From positions 1 through 64,000 of the forward strand of contig JBKBIP010000013.1 in NCBI GenBank assembly GCA_046297495.1: DNA of 64,000 nucleotides, read 5' to 3'. Below are positions 32,325-41,161 of the stretch, one piece after another (the stretch's first letter is position 1; each line of letters begins with the position of its first letter). The notes below the pieces were generated by a model. The model had not been told where the DNA came from, did no database searches, and worked only from the letters and a program-made list of their open reading frames with translations. The DNA is from JBKBIP01 sp046297495 (GTDB taxonomy: Bacteria > Planctomycetota > Planctomycetia > Gemmatales > Gemmataceae). The position numbers and the translations under genes were made by a program.

Positions 32325-32682
32325 CGCCAGCCGTGGCAACACGGTGACGTATGGCGAGTTTGGCTTGCAAGCGCTGGAAGGGGGCTGGCTCAGCGCCGAG
32401 TCCATCGAGGCGGGCCGCATCACGGCGGCTCACTTTGTGCGCGGCGAGGGGCGTCTGTATATCCGCGTCTTCCCCCATAAGTCGGTGACCTCCATCCCCG
32501 CCGAAACCCGCATGGGCAAAGGGAAGGGGGAGCCGGAATTTTGGGCCGCCGTCATCAAACCCGGCATGATTCTGTTCGAGATCGCCGGCTTGCCCGAACC
32601 GTCGGCGCGCGACTGTCTGGCCCGCGTGGCCTATAAGATGCCTTTCCGGTGTCGTTTCGTCGGTCGCCGGCCCCGGGTGTAG
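32263..32682 (+). CDS. rplP: 50S ribosomal protein L16
   Basis: L16, 139 aa, which shapes the A-site of the 50S. MPKRVKYRKSQRGKIKGNAS, FGLQALEGGWLSAESIEAGR and RMGKGKGEPEFWAAVIKPG are typical. Start at ATG 32263 (MALMPKRV, with GAGGAG seven bases upstream); the longer in-frame read from 32167 is not expected to be protein. Overlaps rpsC. Confidence 0.95.
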   Translation: MALMPKRVKYRKSQRGKIKGNASRGNTVTYGEFGLQALEGGWLSAESIEAGRITAAHFVRGEGRLYIRVFPHKSVTSIPAETRMGKGKGEPEFWAAVIKPGMILFEIAGLPEPSARDCLARVAYKMPFRCRFVGRRPRV

Positions 32683-32726
32683 CCCATCGCCAAGCGGCAG
32701 GCTTGAGTGCGTGGAGGAATGAACTT

Positions 32727-32948
32727 ATGAAACCATCGGAATATCGCGGCATGAGCGACGAGCAGCTGTCCATCTCGTTGCAAGATGTCATCAAGAACCT
32801 CTTTCATCTGCGTTTCCAATCGGCCACCGATCGTTTGGAGACGCCCAGTGAAATTCGTAAGGCCAAGCGGGAAGTGGCCCGCATCAAGACGATCCAGCGC
32901 GAACGGCAGCGCGCGCGCGAACGACAGAACCAGGGGGCGGGAGCGTAG
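32727..32948 (+). CDS. rpmC: 50S ribosomal protein L29
   Basis: L29, 73 aa, with the two-helix hairpin YRGMSDEQLSISLQDVIKNL and LRFQSATDRLETPSEIRKAK followed by EVARIKTIQRER. ATG 32727 is set by GGAGG nine bases upstream. Its stop lies four bases before rpsQ. Confidence 0.94.
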   Translation: MKPSEYRGMSDEQLSISLQDVIKNLFHLRFQSATDRLETPSEIRKAKREVARIKTIQRERQRARERQNQGAGA

Positions 32949-32952
32949 CATT

Positions 32953-33270
32953 ATGGCGGAAGAACAACAACGCGGCCGACGGCGGTTAGTCATCGGCGTG
33001 GTGACCAGCGACAAAATGAACAAAACCCGGCGGGTCGAAATCCCGCGCCTGGTTAAACACCCCCGCTACGGCAAGTTTATCCGGCGGCGGACGATTTGCT
33101 ACGTCCACGACGAACAAAATGCATCCCAGCACGGCGACACCGTGGAGATCATGGAAACGCGGCCTTTGTCGAAGACCAAGAATTGGCGGTTGGTGCGCAT
33201 CGTCACCAAGGCCCCAACCCACACGGAAAAACCCACGGAAGCCGCAGCGCCGGCTGAAACGCCCGCATAA
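32953..33270 (+). CDS. rpsQ: 30S ribosomal protein S17
   Basis: S17, 105 aa, OB-fold protein of the 30S body. RRRLVIGVVTSDKMNKTRRV and RRRTICYVHDEQNASQHGDT with VEIMETRPLSKTKNWRLVRI match the family. A 15-20-residue Pro/Ala/Glu tail (EKPTEAAAPAETPA) exceeds the usual 80-90 aa length. The mRNA read from ATG 32953. Confidence 0.95.
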   Translation: MAEEQQRGRRRLVIGVVTSDKMNKTRRVEIPRLVKHPRYGKFIRRRTICYVHDEQNASQHGDTVEIMETRPLSKTKNWRLVRIVTKAPTHTEKPTEAAAPAETPA

Positions 33271-33299
33271 CAATTGACGTAGCAAAGGCAAGGTGCGAG

Positions 33300-33668
33300 A
33301 TGATTCAGCAATACACCTATTTAGATGTCGCCGACAATACTGGCGCGAAAGAATGTATGTGCATCAAGGTGCTCGGTGGCAGCCGGCGCCGTTATGCGGG
33401 CTTGGGGGACATCATCGTCGCCAGCGTCAAGAAAGCGATGCCCGGCGGCGACGTCAAGCAAGGAGACGTGGTCAAAGGCGTGGTGGTGCGGACCCGCAAA
33501 GCGACCCGCCGCGAGGATGGCAGCTATGTCCGTTTTGATCGCAACGCCATGGTAATCATCGACAATGAGAAAAACCCACGCGGCACCCGCATCTTCGGCG
33601 CCGTGGCCCGCGAGCTGCGCGATCAAGGCTTCCTGCGCATCGTCAGCTTGGCCGCCGAGGTGGTATAG
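33300..33668 (+). CDS. rplN: 50S ribosomal protein L14
   Basis: L14, 122 aa, at the subunit interface. MIQQYTYLDVADNTGAKECM, the KGVVVRTRKATRREDGSYVR segment and NPRGTRIFGAVARELRDQGF are canonical for the family. Start ATG 33300 with AAGGTGCGAG just upstream. Confidence 0.97.
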   Translation: MIQQYTYLDVADNTGAKECMCIKVLGGSRRRYAGLGDIIVASVKKAMPGGDVKQGDVVKGVVVRTRKATRREDGSYVRFDRNAMVIIDNEKNPRGTRIFGAVARELRDQGFLRIVSLAAEVV

Positions 33669-33780
33669 AATCGTCACCGTCAGGCCAGCAGGGGGGGCAG
33701 TCCCCCGGTGACAGAGCGGTGGCCAGGAAACTAACTTCCCCCGCTCGCCACGACCGCCGAACTCCAAGGGGTAAACTCCC

Positions 33781-34155
33781 ATGTTAATTCGCAAAGATGA
33801 TATGGTGGAAGTAATCATCGGCGACGATGCCGGCACGAGCAAAGCCCGTACCGTGCGCCGCGTGCTGCGTGTGTTGCCCGATAAGCATAAGGTCGTCGTG
33901 GAAGGGGTCAATCGAGTGTACAAACACTTGAAACCCTCGCGGCAAAACGTGCAAGGCGGGCGCTTGTCCAAGGAAATGCCGATCGATGTCTCCAACGTGA
34001 TGCTGTATTGTCCCACCTGCAAAAGGGGAGTGCGCATCGGCAAGCGTCAGGCCGCCGATGGCAGCAAGGAACGCTATTGCAAGAAGTGCAGCGCCACCTT
34101 GGGCAAGCCGATCGGCGCGCCGCGCAAGAACCAAACGAAGACGGCGGAAACGTAA
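33781..34155 (+). CDS. rplX: 50S ribosomal protein L24
   Basis: L24, 124 aa, an assembly initiator of the 50S. KOW-type start IRKDDMVEVIIGDDAGTSKA, then KHLKPSRQNVQGGRLSKEMP. The C-terminal half has a zinc-ribbon pair YCPTCKRG ... YCKKCSATLG, a form seen in many L24 proteins. The 112-base gap before it holds no gene. Confidence 0.95.
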   Translation: MLIRKDDMVEVIIGDDAGTSKARTVRRVLRVLPDKHKVVVEGVNRVYKHLKPSRQNVQGGRLSKEMPIDVSNVMLYCPTCKRGVRIGKRQAADGSKERYCKKCSATLGKPIGAPRKNQTKTAET

Positions 34156-34286
34156 TCCGTCAAACCATCGAGATCGCCGTGCTGCGATGTCCAATCAACA
34201 ATATCCAGAAGGTTGCCGCCTGGCTCGACTCGCCGGCGGCGTGCCCGCGAAACGATTTGACTGATTCCTGATTCTTGAGGTGGGTC

Positions 34287-34829
34287 ATGGCCCGGTTAAT
34301 GGATCGTTACAAAACAGAAATCGTCCCCCGCTTGGCCAAGAAATTGGGGCGCGATAATATCCTCAGCTTGCCCCGCTTGCGGAAGATCGTCGTCAACATG
34401 GGCGTGGGTAAGGCGCTGCAAGAAAAGAACCGCATGGAACAATCGGCGGAGCAGCTCGCCCAAATCACCGGCCAGAAAGCCCAAATCACCAAGGCCAAAC
34501 GGGCCGTCAGCGGTTTTCGTCTCCGACAGGGAAACGAAATTGGTTGCCGCGTTACCTTGCGCGGCCGGCGCATGTATGAATTCCTCGACCGCTTAATTAG
34601 TGTCGCCCTGCCCCGTATCCGTGACTTTCGCGGCGTCAATCCCAAGAGCTTTGACGGCAACGGTAACTACAGCATGGGCTTGTCCGAACAGATGGTGTTC
34701 CCGGAAATTGATCCCGACAAGGTGACGTTCACCCAAGGCATGGACATTACCTTTGTCATCAGCACCGACAACGACGACGAATCCCGTGAGCTGCTCCGTG
34801 AGTTCGGCATGCCGTTCCGCGAAGCGTGA
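34287..34829 (+). CDS. rplE: 50S ribosomal protein L5
   Basis: L5, 180 aa, binds 5S rRNA and contacts P-site tRNA. MARLMDRYKTEIVPRLAKKL, LRKIVVNMGVGKALQEKNRM and FRGVNPKSFDGNGNYSMGLS with the end DESRELLREFGMPFRE are family segments. Start at ATG 34287 after GAGGTGGGTC. Confidence 0.97.
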   Translation: MARLMDRYKTEIVPRLAKKLGRDNILSLPRLRKIVVNMGVGKALQEKNRMEQSAEQLAQITGQKAQITKAKRAVSGFRLRQGNEIGCRVTLRGRRMYEFLDRLISVALPRIRDFRGVNPKSFDGNGNYSMGLSEQMVFPEIDPDKVTFTQGMDITFVISTDNDDESRELLREFGMPFREA

Positions 34830-34837
34830 CGCCTTCT

Positions 34838-34887
34838 GGATTTATCGTTTCGCGCGGCGAAGTGAGCGGCGTGAAATGATGAATCCA
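34838..34887. repeat. Palindrome of the TTCGCG family between rplE and rpsN
   Basis: GGATTTATCGTTTCGCGC from 34838 pairs imperfectly with GCGTGAAATGATGAATCC ending at 34887. It is a more decayed member of the palindrome family at 27993-28046. Confidence 0.5.
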
Positions 34888-34913
34888 CCAGACCCCAAAC
34901 GATGGGAACTTTT

Positions 34914-35150
34914 ATGTCCACGAAAGCCAAAGAAGTCAAATTCAAAAACCAGCTGCGCGAACTCGATACGCTGCGCCGCCAACCGGACCAATCGAAATTG
35001 CGGCCGCGTGACAAGATTCGCATTCGCTTGCGCTGCCGGCTGTGTGGCCGACCGCGGGCCGTCTATCGCAAGTTTGGTATCTGCCGTATCTGTTTCCGGA
35101 GCATGGCCAGCGATGGCCTGATTCCGGGTGTCAAGAAAGCTAGCTGGTGA
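34914..35150 (+). CDS. rpsN: 30S ribosomal protein S14, zinc-binding
   Basis: S14, 78 aa, with the zinc module CRLCGRPRAVYRKFGICRIC (two CxxC pairs) and MASDGLIPGVKKASW. It is longer than the 61-aa C+ form because of an N-terminal region (KEVKFKNQLRELDTLRRQP) like that of the longer C- form, an intermediate type. ATG 34914 is preferred over one four codons upstream. Confidence 0.93.
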   Translation: MSTKAKEVKFKNQLRELDTLRRQPDQSKLRPRDKIRIRLRCRLCGRPRAVYRKFGICRICFRSMASDGLIPGVKKASW

Positions 35151-35162
35151 GGGCCGCCGACC

Positions 35163-35606
35163 ATGATGACCGATTCCATTGCTGATATGCTGACACGAAT
35201 TCGCAACGCCAGCCGGATCGAGCGTCCCGCCGTGGAGATTCCCGCGACCAAGCTCAAAAGCAACATCGCCCAAGTTCTCAAGGATGAAGGTTTCATTCTC
35301 GATTATCAGGTCGGTGCCTACGTCGCCGACGCGGATGGCTACGAAACGTTCCAGGCCGGCGCTAGTGACGGTCCCAAGCAAATACTGCGGATTTATCTCA
35401 AATACGGTCCGGACGGCGAACAGGTGATCCGCCATATCCAGCGCGGCAGCAAGCCGGGACGCCGGCTCTACTTTAGCTACAAACAACTCAAGCCGGTACT
35501 GGACGGGTTGGGAATCGCCATCCTGAGCACCAATAAAGGAGTCATCAGCGACCGCCGCGCTCGCACCGAGAAGCTGGGCGGCGAGCTGCTCTGCACGGTC
35601 TGGTAA
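35163..35606 (+). CDS. rpsH: 30S ribosomal protein S8
   Basis: S8, 147 aa, binds the central domain of 16S and may regulate the spc operon. SIADMLTRIRNASRIERPAV and GLGIAILSTNKGVISDRRAR are conserved; a middle insertion (VADADGYETFQAGASDGPKQ) makes it somewhat longer than the 130-aa norm. Starts 12 bases after rpsN. Confidence 0.96.
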   Translation: MMTDSIADMLTRIRNASRIERPAVEIPATKLKSNIAQVLKDEGFILDYQVGAYVADADGYETFQAGASDGPKQILRIYLKYGPDGEQVIRHIQRGSKPGRRLYFSYKQLKPVLDGLGIAILSTNKGVISDRRARTEKLGGELLCTVW

Positions 35607-35716
35607 GAGGTCATTGAAAAATAGCTGGGGAACGCGGCGAACGGGAAGAGTAACCCTCCGGTTACGCCATGTCACCAGAGAAAGGGCTGACGCCCCGCTC
35701 GCAGGGAGAAGTAATC

Positions 35717-36268
35717 ATGTCCCGCATCGGCAAACAACCCATTCCCATCCCGGCTGGCGTTAAGGTCCAGATCGCGGATGGCAACGTGCAGGTGGATGGA
35801 CCCAAAGGTAAATTAGCGATCGTCCATCATCGCAACATGAAGGTCCGCTTATCCGAGGACGGCCAAACCGTGGTGGTGGACCGTCCCAACGACGAACGGC
35901 TGAATCGGTCCTTGCACGGCTTGACCCGCACGCTGATCGCCAACATGGTGACGGGTGTCACCAAAGGATACGAGAAACGTCTGAAAATCGAAGGCATCGG
36001 TTATCAAGCACGCTTGGATAAAAAGACTTTGGTGCTGACAGTCGGTTATGCCAATGCCATCGAAATGACACCTCCCGAAGGGGTCAGCGTGGAATTGCCG
36101 GACCCGACTACCATTGTCGTGCGCGGCTCCGACAAACAGAAAGTCGGCCAATTCGCCGCCGAGGTGCGCCGCGTCCGCAAGCCCGAACCGTATAAAGGCA
36201 AGGGCATTCGCTACGAAAACGAACAAGTACGCCGCAAGGAAGGCAAGTCCTTCGCCAGCGGCGGCTAA
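35717..36268 (+). CDS. rplF: 50S ribosomal protein L6
   Basis: L6, 183 aa, two similar alpha-beta domains near the factor-binding region. MSRIGKQPIPIPAGVKVQIA, KGYEKRLKIEGIGYQARLDK and the ending PEPYKGKGIRYENEQVRRKE are clear. Start at ATG 35717, with GGGAG about nine bases upstream; the ORF start at 35669 is too long for the family. Confidence 0.96.
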   Translation: MSRIGKQPIPIPAGVKVQIADGNVQVDGPKGKLAIVHHRNMKVRLSEDGQTVVVDRPNDERLNRSLHGLTRTLIANMVTGVTKGYEKRLKIEGIGYQARLDKKTLVLTVGYANAIEMTPPEGVSVELPDPTTIVVRGSDKQKVGQFAAEVRRVRKPEPYKGKGIRYENEQVRRKEGKSFASGG

Positions 36269-36379
36269 GCGGTCATCCGCTACCACCCCAGCTGGTCGAG
36301 CGGCGACGGGGGCTTACGCTTGGAAGTCCACACGCGTCGGCAATGCGTGTAGGCATACATTGGACAAGGGACGGCTATC

Positions 36380-36748
36380 ATGGATCATCAAAAGGCAAAA
36401 CGCCGCCAACAGCTGCGGCGTCGGCGGCATGTGCGGGGACGCATCGTGGGGACGGCGGAGCGGCCCCGCTTGAGCGTCTTTCGGAGCAGCAAACACATTT
36501 ACGCGCAATTGATCGATGACTTGCAAGGGGTCACGCTGGCGGCATGTAGCAGCCAAAATAAGCAAGTGCGGGCCCAGATCGCTTACGGCGGCAACATTCA
36601 GGCCGCTGGCGCCGTGGGCAAGCAACTGGCCGAATTGGCCAAGGCCAAAGGCATCCACCAGGCCGCTTTTGATCGCGGCCATTACCGCTATCATGGCCGC
36701 GTCAAGGCGTTGGCTGACGGCGCCCGCGAAGGTGGCCTGCAATTTTGA
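36380..36748 (+). CDS. rplR: 50S ribosomal protein L18
   Basis: L18, 122 aa, binds 5S rRNA. ERPRLSVFRSSKHIYAQLID, AAGAVGKQLAELAKAKGIHQ and AAFDRGHYRYHGRVKALADG are conserved. The 111-base gap before it contains a CCCCAGCTGGTCG motif also seen after rpoA. Confidence 0.96.
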   Translation: MDHQKAKRRQQLRRRRHVRGRIVGTAERPRLSVFRSSKHIYAQLIDDLQGVTLAACSSQNKQVRAQIAYGGNIQAAGAVGKQLAELAKAKGIHQAAFDRGHYRYHGRVKALADGAREGGLQF

Positions 36749-36784
36749 TGCGATGAGACATCCATCCGGCGAAGGGAAATTGAC

Positions 36785-37282
36785 ATGGCGAAAGATCGGG
36801 AAATTCGTCAAGATATGATGGAAGAACGGGTGGTGAAAATCCGCCGTTGTGCCGCGGTCGTCAAAGGGGGCCGCCGCTTTAGCTTCAACGCCTTGGTGGT
36901 GGTCGGCGACAAGAATGGCAAGGTGTCGTGCGGCTATGGCAAAGCCAACGAAGTGCCTCCCGCCGTCGAAAAGGCCGTCAAGGACGCCCAAGCGACTATG
37001 CGCCGGCAGCCGAAAATCTACCTGCGCGGCGACACGATTCCGCACCGGGTCATCGGCCGCTTCGGCAGTAGTAAAGTGGTGCTGATCCCGGCGGGGCCGG
37101 GCACGGGCGTCAAGGCCGGGCCGGGCGTCCGCGATGTGTTGGAAGCGTGTGGCATCCGGGACATCCTCACCAAAGTCCACGGCAGCACGAACCCCATTAA
37201 CCTGGTCAAGGCCACCATCCAAGGCTTGCTGCAGTTACGCACCCGTGAGGAAGTCGCGCGGCTGCGAGGAGTGACACTGTAA
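36785..37282 (+). CDS. rpsE: 30S ribosomal protein S5
   Basis: S5, 165 aa, near the mRNA entry and decoding centre. MEERVVKIRRCAAVVKGGRR, FNALVVVGDKNGKVSCGYGK and the VKAGPGVRDVLEACGIRDIL segment are typical. Its TAA overlaps the rplO ATG by one base (TAATG). rpmD (L30), often found next, is absent. Confidence 0.96.
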   Translation: MAKDREIRQDMMEERVVKIRRCAAVVKGGRRFSFNALVVVGDKNGKVSCGYGKANEVPPAVEKAVKDAQATMRRQPKIYLRGDTIPHRVIGRFGSSKVVLIPAGPGTGVKAGPGVRDVLEACGIRDILTKVHGSTNPINLVKATIQGLLQLRTREEVARLRGVTL

Positions 37283-37794
37283 TGGACCTCTCAACCGTTC
37301 ACGAAGGTATCAACAAACGCAAGCGCAAAAAGCGCGTGGGGCGCGGCATCGGCAGCGGCATGGGCAAGACAGCCACGCGCGGCCACAAGGGGCAATGGTC
37401 CAGCGCTGGCGCCGGCCATCCCTCCCCCTTGTACGAAGGGGGCCAGATGCCCTTGTTCCGCCGCATTCCCAAGCGCGGCTTCAGCAACGCCAGCTGGGCG
37501 CGGACGTTTCATATCGTCAACGTGGGCGATCTGGACAAAGCCTTCGACGCCGGCGCTACCGTCGATCCCGAAGCGCTGCGCCAGGTCGGCTTGGCCAAAG
37601 GGAATGCCGATGGCGTGCGCATCTTGGGGACCGGCGTGCTGACGAAAAAACTGACGGTCAAGGCGCATCATTTCTCGAAGTCCGCCGCCGAGAAAATCGC
37701 CGCTCAAGGTGGAACCACCGAAATCATTCCACCCCCAAGCAAGCCCAAACGCAACAAGATGAAGCCAGCTCGGAAGGCAGAAAGCAACAAGTAA
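37282..37794 (+). CDS. rplO: 50S ribosomal protein L15
   Basis: L15, 170 aa. KRKKRVGRGIGSGMGKTATR, GHKGQWSSAGAGHPSPLYEG and MPLFRRIPKRGFSNASWART are canonical and include the Gly/Arg-rich RNA-binding N-terminus. The C-terminus has a basic tail (KPKRNKMKPARKAESNK). Translationally coupled to rpsE. Confidence 0.96.
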   Translation: MDLSTVHEGINKRKRKKRVGRGIGSGMGKTATRGHKGQWSSAGAGHPSPLYEGGQMPLFRRIPKRGFSNASWARTFHIVNVGDLDKAFDAGATVDPEALRQVGLAKGNADGVRILGTGVLTKKLTVKAHHFSKSAAEKIAAQGGTTEIIPPPSKPKRNKMKPARKAESNK

Positions 37795-37956
37795 TGGACT
37801 CCGTCTTGTCGGTATTCAGGGACGGAGTAGGGAATGAGAAAATAGCGCCGGCCTGGAATATCGATGGAATGGTTTTTTTCCTTCTCTTTCATCAGCCGGA
37901 TGGGCGCCATGTTTCGCACGCACTGATTGAAAATCACGGCTGTCAGGAGCCGATTC

Positions 37957-39336
37957 ATGCTTAATAAAATCAAGGCCATCTTCACCATTCAGGAGTTGCG
38001 CACCAAAATCCTGATCACTCTCATGTTGCTGGCGATTTACCGGATCGGCTATTACGTGCCGCTGCCGGTCATTGATCAGTCCCGCATGGCTAATCTGATG
38101 CAGAGTGCTCAGCAAGGCCCCTTGGGCCAGGCGTTGGGGTTCGTGTCGCTGTTCAGCGGCGGCACCATGAGTCAAGCGGTCATCTTCACCTGGGGCGTGA
38201 TGCCCTACATCTCCGCCTCGATTATCTTCCAGCTGCTGGCCAGCGTCTATCCACCGCTGGAGAAATTGCAAAAAGAAGGGGAGAGCGGCCGCAAGAAAAT
38301 CAACGAATACACGCGCTACGCCACCGTGGTCATCGCCTTGATTCAGTCCACGTTCGTCGTGCAATGGCTTATGAAACCGGAAAGCCTTGGCGGTGCGGGG
38401 TTGGCCATCGCGGGATATAACGAAGGCATGTCCGGTTTCTTTTACGGCTTCAGCGCGGTCTTGACCATGACGGCGGGCACCGTCTTCCTGATGTGGCTCG
38501 GAGAGCAGATCGACGAATATGGCATTGGCAACGGCATTAGCTTGATCATCATGGCTGGTATCGTCGCGCGCATCCCCGAAGCCACTCTGGCGCTGCTAAC
38601 GGAAGGGGGCATGTTGAAGGCTTCGATTTTCACCCTGGGGGGGACCGGCGGCCAAGACATGAGCATCGAGAAGCTCATCGTGCTCATGTTCTTATTCGTC
38701 GGGGTGGTGGTCGGCGTGGTGGCCATCACCAAGGCCCAGCGCCGCATCCCCACGCAATCGGCCAAGCACGTCCGGGGCCGGCGGGTGTTTGGCGGCACGC
38801 GCCAGTTTCTGCCGTTGCGCGTCAATCAAGCCGGTGTCATGCCGGTGATCTTCGCCAGCTCGTTGCTGATGCTCCCCTTCTTTCTGTTTAGCATGTTGGC
38901 CCAATGGCCGACGTTCTCGTGGGCGGCCCGCGTCTCCGATGCCTTCGCGCGCCAAGGTTGGGTGTACAACGTCTGCTATATCGGTTTGATTTATTTCTTC
39001 TGCTATTTCTGGACGGCTATCACCTTTAATCCGAAGGACATGGCCAACAACCTCAAGGACTACGGCAGTTTCATCCCTGGCTACCGGCCCGGCAAGCAAA
39101 CCGCCAATTACCTCGAACGCGTGCTGATGCGCATTACCTATGTCGGAGCAGCGTTCCTGGCCATCGTAGCCGTCATTCCCTCGCTGGTCTCCGCGTTCAT
39201 GGGGGTCGATTATCGCGTGGCCAGCTTCTACGGCGGCACCGGCTTGCTGATCGTGGTGAGCGTGGCTCTCGATTTGGTGCAAAAAATCAACAGTCATCTG
39301 GTCATGCGCAACTATCCGGGACTGACCGATGAGTGA
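37957..39336 (+). CDS. secY: Sec translocase subunit SecY
   Basis: Channel of the general secretory translocase, 459 aa, with about ten hydrophobic segments. Family features: FTIQELRTKILITLMLLAIY, the plug/TM2 region SLFSGGTMSQAVIFTWGVMP, YISASIIFQLLASVYPPLEK, LGEQIDEYGIGNGISLIIMA and the C5 loop FIPGYRPGKQTANYLERVLM. Start at ATG 37957, AGGAG seven bases upstream. Confidence 0.97.
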   Translation: MLNKIKAIFTIQELRTKILITLMLLAIYRIGYYVPLPVIDQSRMANLMQSAQQGPLGQALGFVSLFSGGTMSQAVIFTWGVMPYISASIIFQLLASVYPPLEKLQKEGESGRKKINEYTRYATVVIALIQSTFVVQWLMKPESLGGAGLAIAGYNEGMSGFFYGFSAVLTMTAGTVFLMWLGEQIDEYGIGNGISLIIMAGIVARIPEATLALLTEGGMLKASIFTLGGTGGQDMSIEKLIVLMFLFVGVVVGVVAITKAQRRIPTQSAKHVRGRRVFGGTRQFLPLRVNQAGVMPVIFASSLLMLPFFLFSMLAQWPTFSWAARVSDAFARQGWVYNVCYIGLIYFFCYFWTAITFNPKDMANNLKDYGSFIPGYRPGKQTANYLERVLMRITYVGAAFLAIVAVIPSLVSAFMGVDYRVASFYGGTGLLIVVSVALDLVQKINSHLVMRNYPGLTDE

Positions 39337-39502
39337 CGATTTCCAGGTTGCCGCGTGGCGCCTCGGGAGCGGGCGCGAAGCGCAAGAATCGCTGACGCCG
39401 TGCTTGCTGTTCGGAGTGGTGATTCGCACAATGTAAGAGAAGAACAGGTGAATGGGGGCAGCGGCGCGACCTACCTGAACACCCTGAACCACACGGCGAC
39501 TC

Positions 39503-40078
39503 ATGCGTTTGATCCTCTTTGGACCTCCCGGCAGCGGTAAAGGCACCCAAGCTCAACTGTTGTGTGAACGCTGGAACCTGGCCCACATTAGCACGGGAGA
39601 CATTCTCCGCGAAGCGATTCAGCAAGGAACCCCCGCTGGCCAACAGGCGGCGCCGTTTGTCCAACAAGGGCTGCTGGTCCCGGATGATCTGGTCAATGAA
39701 ATCGTCTCCGAACGCTTTCGCCGCGAGGACCGCCCCGAACGGTTCGTGCTGGACGGCTATCCGCGAACGGTGGCTCAGGCCGTCTCGTTCGATCAAGTGC
39801 TGCGCCAGCAATTCCTCGATATTCAGGGGGTGATTCTACTTCGGGTCAACGACGAAGAGATCGTGACTCGCCTGCGTGGTCGCGGACGCGCCGACGATGT
39901 CGAGGCCGTCGTGCGGCAGCGCTTGCGGGTTTATCACGAGACCATGGCCGGTTTGATTGATCACTATCGCCGCCAACAGCTGCTGCGGGAAGTCAATGGC
40001 GAAGGTTCCATCGCCGATGTGTACGCCCGAATTGTCCAGGTCTTGCCGACTTCGGAAACGAGCGGCCAAACTACGTGA
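39503..40078 (+). CDS. adk: Adenylate kinase
   Basis: Converts ATP and AMP to 2 ADP, 191 aa. P-loop GPPGSGKGTQAQLL at the N-terminus, NMP-binding FVLDGYPRT (GYPR) and Arg-rich lid residues RGRADD. It has the short LID without a zinc module. Gene order secY-adk-map is the usual one. Confidence 0.95.
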   Translation: MRLILFGPPGSGKGTQAQLLCERWNLAHISTGDILREAIQQGTPAGQQAAPFVQQGLLVPDDLVNEIVSERFRREDRPERFVLDGYPRTVAQAVSFDQVLRQQFLDIQGVILLRVNDEEIVTRLRGRGRADDVEAVVRQRLRVYHETMAGLIDHYRRQQLLREVNGEGSIADVYARIVQVLPTSETSGQTT

Positions 40079-40090
40079 GGCATCCCAGAC

Positions 40091-40912
40091 GTGTTACGCT
40101 CCTTCTCCCGCCGGCTCCCCGAATTGAAATCGAAGCGGGAAATCGCTTTGATGCGGGAGGCTGGTAAACTGGTCGCCGCGGCGCTGCGCATCTGCCGGCA
40201 AATGGCCCAGCCCGGCACGGCCACCATTGACATCGATCGCGCCGTCGAAGACTTGTACCATCGCCACGGCGCCATTCCGTTGTTCAAAGGCTATCCCGGC
40301 AAGGTGCCGTTTCCGGCGGTGACGTGCATCTCCCTCAACGAACAGATCGTCCACGGCATCCCCGGCCAGCGGAAAATCCGTGACGGCGACCTGGTGAAGA
40401 TCGACACGGCCTGCAAGCTCAACGGTTGGTGCGCGGATGCCGCCGTGTCCATCCTGGTCGGCGACGTACGCCCGGAATGCCGGCGGTTGGCGCAGGTGGC
40501 CGAGGAAACGCTCCGCATCGCCATCGTCGAGATGAGCCGGCGCAAGCGCTGGTCGGAAGTGGCCCTGCGCATGCAACAACACGTCGAGCGTTCCGGCTTC
40601 AGCGTCGTGACGCAGTATGTGGGCCACGGCATCGGCCGGGTCATGCACGAAAACCCGCAAGTACCCAACTTCGTTAACCGGGAGACGCGCCGCGCCGATT
40701 TCCCGTTGGAACCCGGCTTGGTGCTCGCCGTCGAACCGATGGTCAACATGGGCCGGGCCGACTCCGACACGCTCGGCGATCATTGGACGGTGGTGACACG
40801 CGATCGGCTACCCAGCGCGCACGTGGAGCACACCTTGGCCATCACCGAGGAAGGGGTATTGATTGTCACTGGTGACGAGGAGACGCCGCTGGTCCGGGCG
40901 CCAGCCGGTTAA
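40091..40912 (+). CDS. map: Methionine aminopeptidase, type I
   Basis: Removes N-terminal Met from new proteins, 273 aa. The five metal ligands are visible: Asp in KIDTACKLNGWCAD (two), His in GHGIGRVMHENP, Glu in LAVEPMVNMG and Glu in HVEHTLAITEEGV (EHT region). Starts with GTG 40091 twelve bases after adk. No infA follows. Confidence 0.95.
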   Translation: MLRSFSRRLPELKSKREIALMREAGKLVAAALRICRQMAQPGTATIDIDRAVEDLYHRHGAIPLFKGYPGKVPFPAVTCISLNEQIVHGIPGQRKIRDGDLVKIDTACKLNGWCADAAVSILVGDVRPECRRLAQVAEETLRIAIVEMSRRKRWSEVALRMQQHVERSGFSVVTQYVGHGIGRVMHENPQVPNFVNRETRRADFPLEPGLVLAVEPMVNMGRADSDTLGDHWTVVTRDRLPSAHVEHTLAITEEGVLIVTGDEETPLVRAPAG

Positions 40913-40977
40913 CGCTCTCGACTGACCCAGCGCCAGCGTCCGCGCCGTGGTTTTTCCTCTTGTCGCTAGGTTATCCG

Positions 40978-40983
40978 TATAAT
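40978..40983 (+). promoter_or_regulatory. Candidate -10 box before rpmJ
   Basis: A perfect TATAAT at 40978-40983 lies 52 bases before the rpmJ ATG. The -35 region is weak (T-rich stretch 40951-40960). It may start an extra transcript of the rpmJ-rpsM-rpsK-rpsD-rpoA-rplQ group. Confidence 0.45.
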
Positions 40984-41034
40984 ATAGTGGTAGTTTCCGA
41001 TTTTGGGTTCTTGCATGGAAAAGGTAGGTGGACC

Positions 41035-41148
41035 ATGAAAGTACGGTCCAGTGTCAAACGCATCTGTGAGAATTGCAAGCTGGTGCGCCGGCGCGGGCGG
41101 GTGTACGTCATCTGCACGAACCCGCGTCACAAACAACGCCAAGGTTAA
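41035..41148 (+). CDS. rpmJ: 50S ribosomal protein L36
   Basis: L36, 37 aa, MKVRSSVKRICENCKLVRRR then GRVYVICTNPRHKQRQG, with the CxxC...CxxxxH zinc set. It starts at ATG 41035. Only the last part of a longer in-frame read is protein. Confidence 0.95.
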   Translation: MKVRSSVKRICENCKLVRRRGRVYVICTNPRHKQRQG

Positions 41149-41161
41149 ACGGAGAGCCATC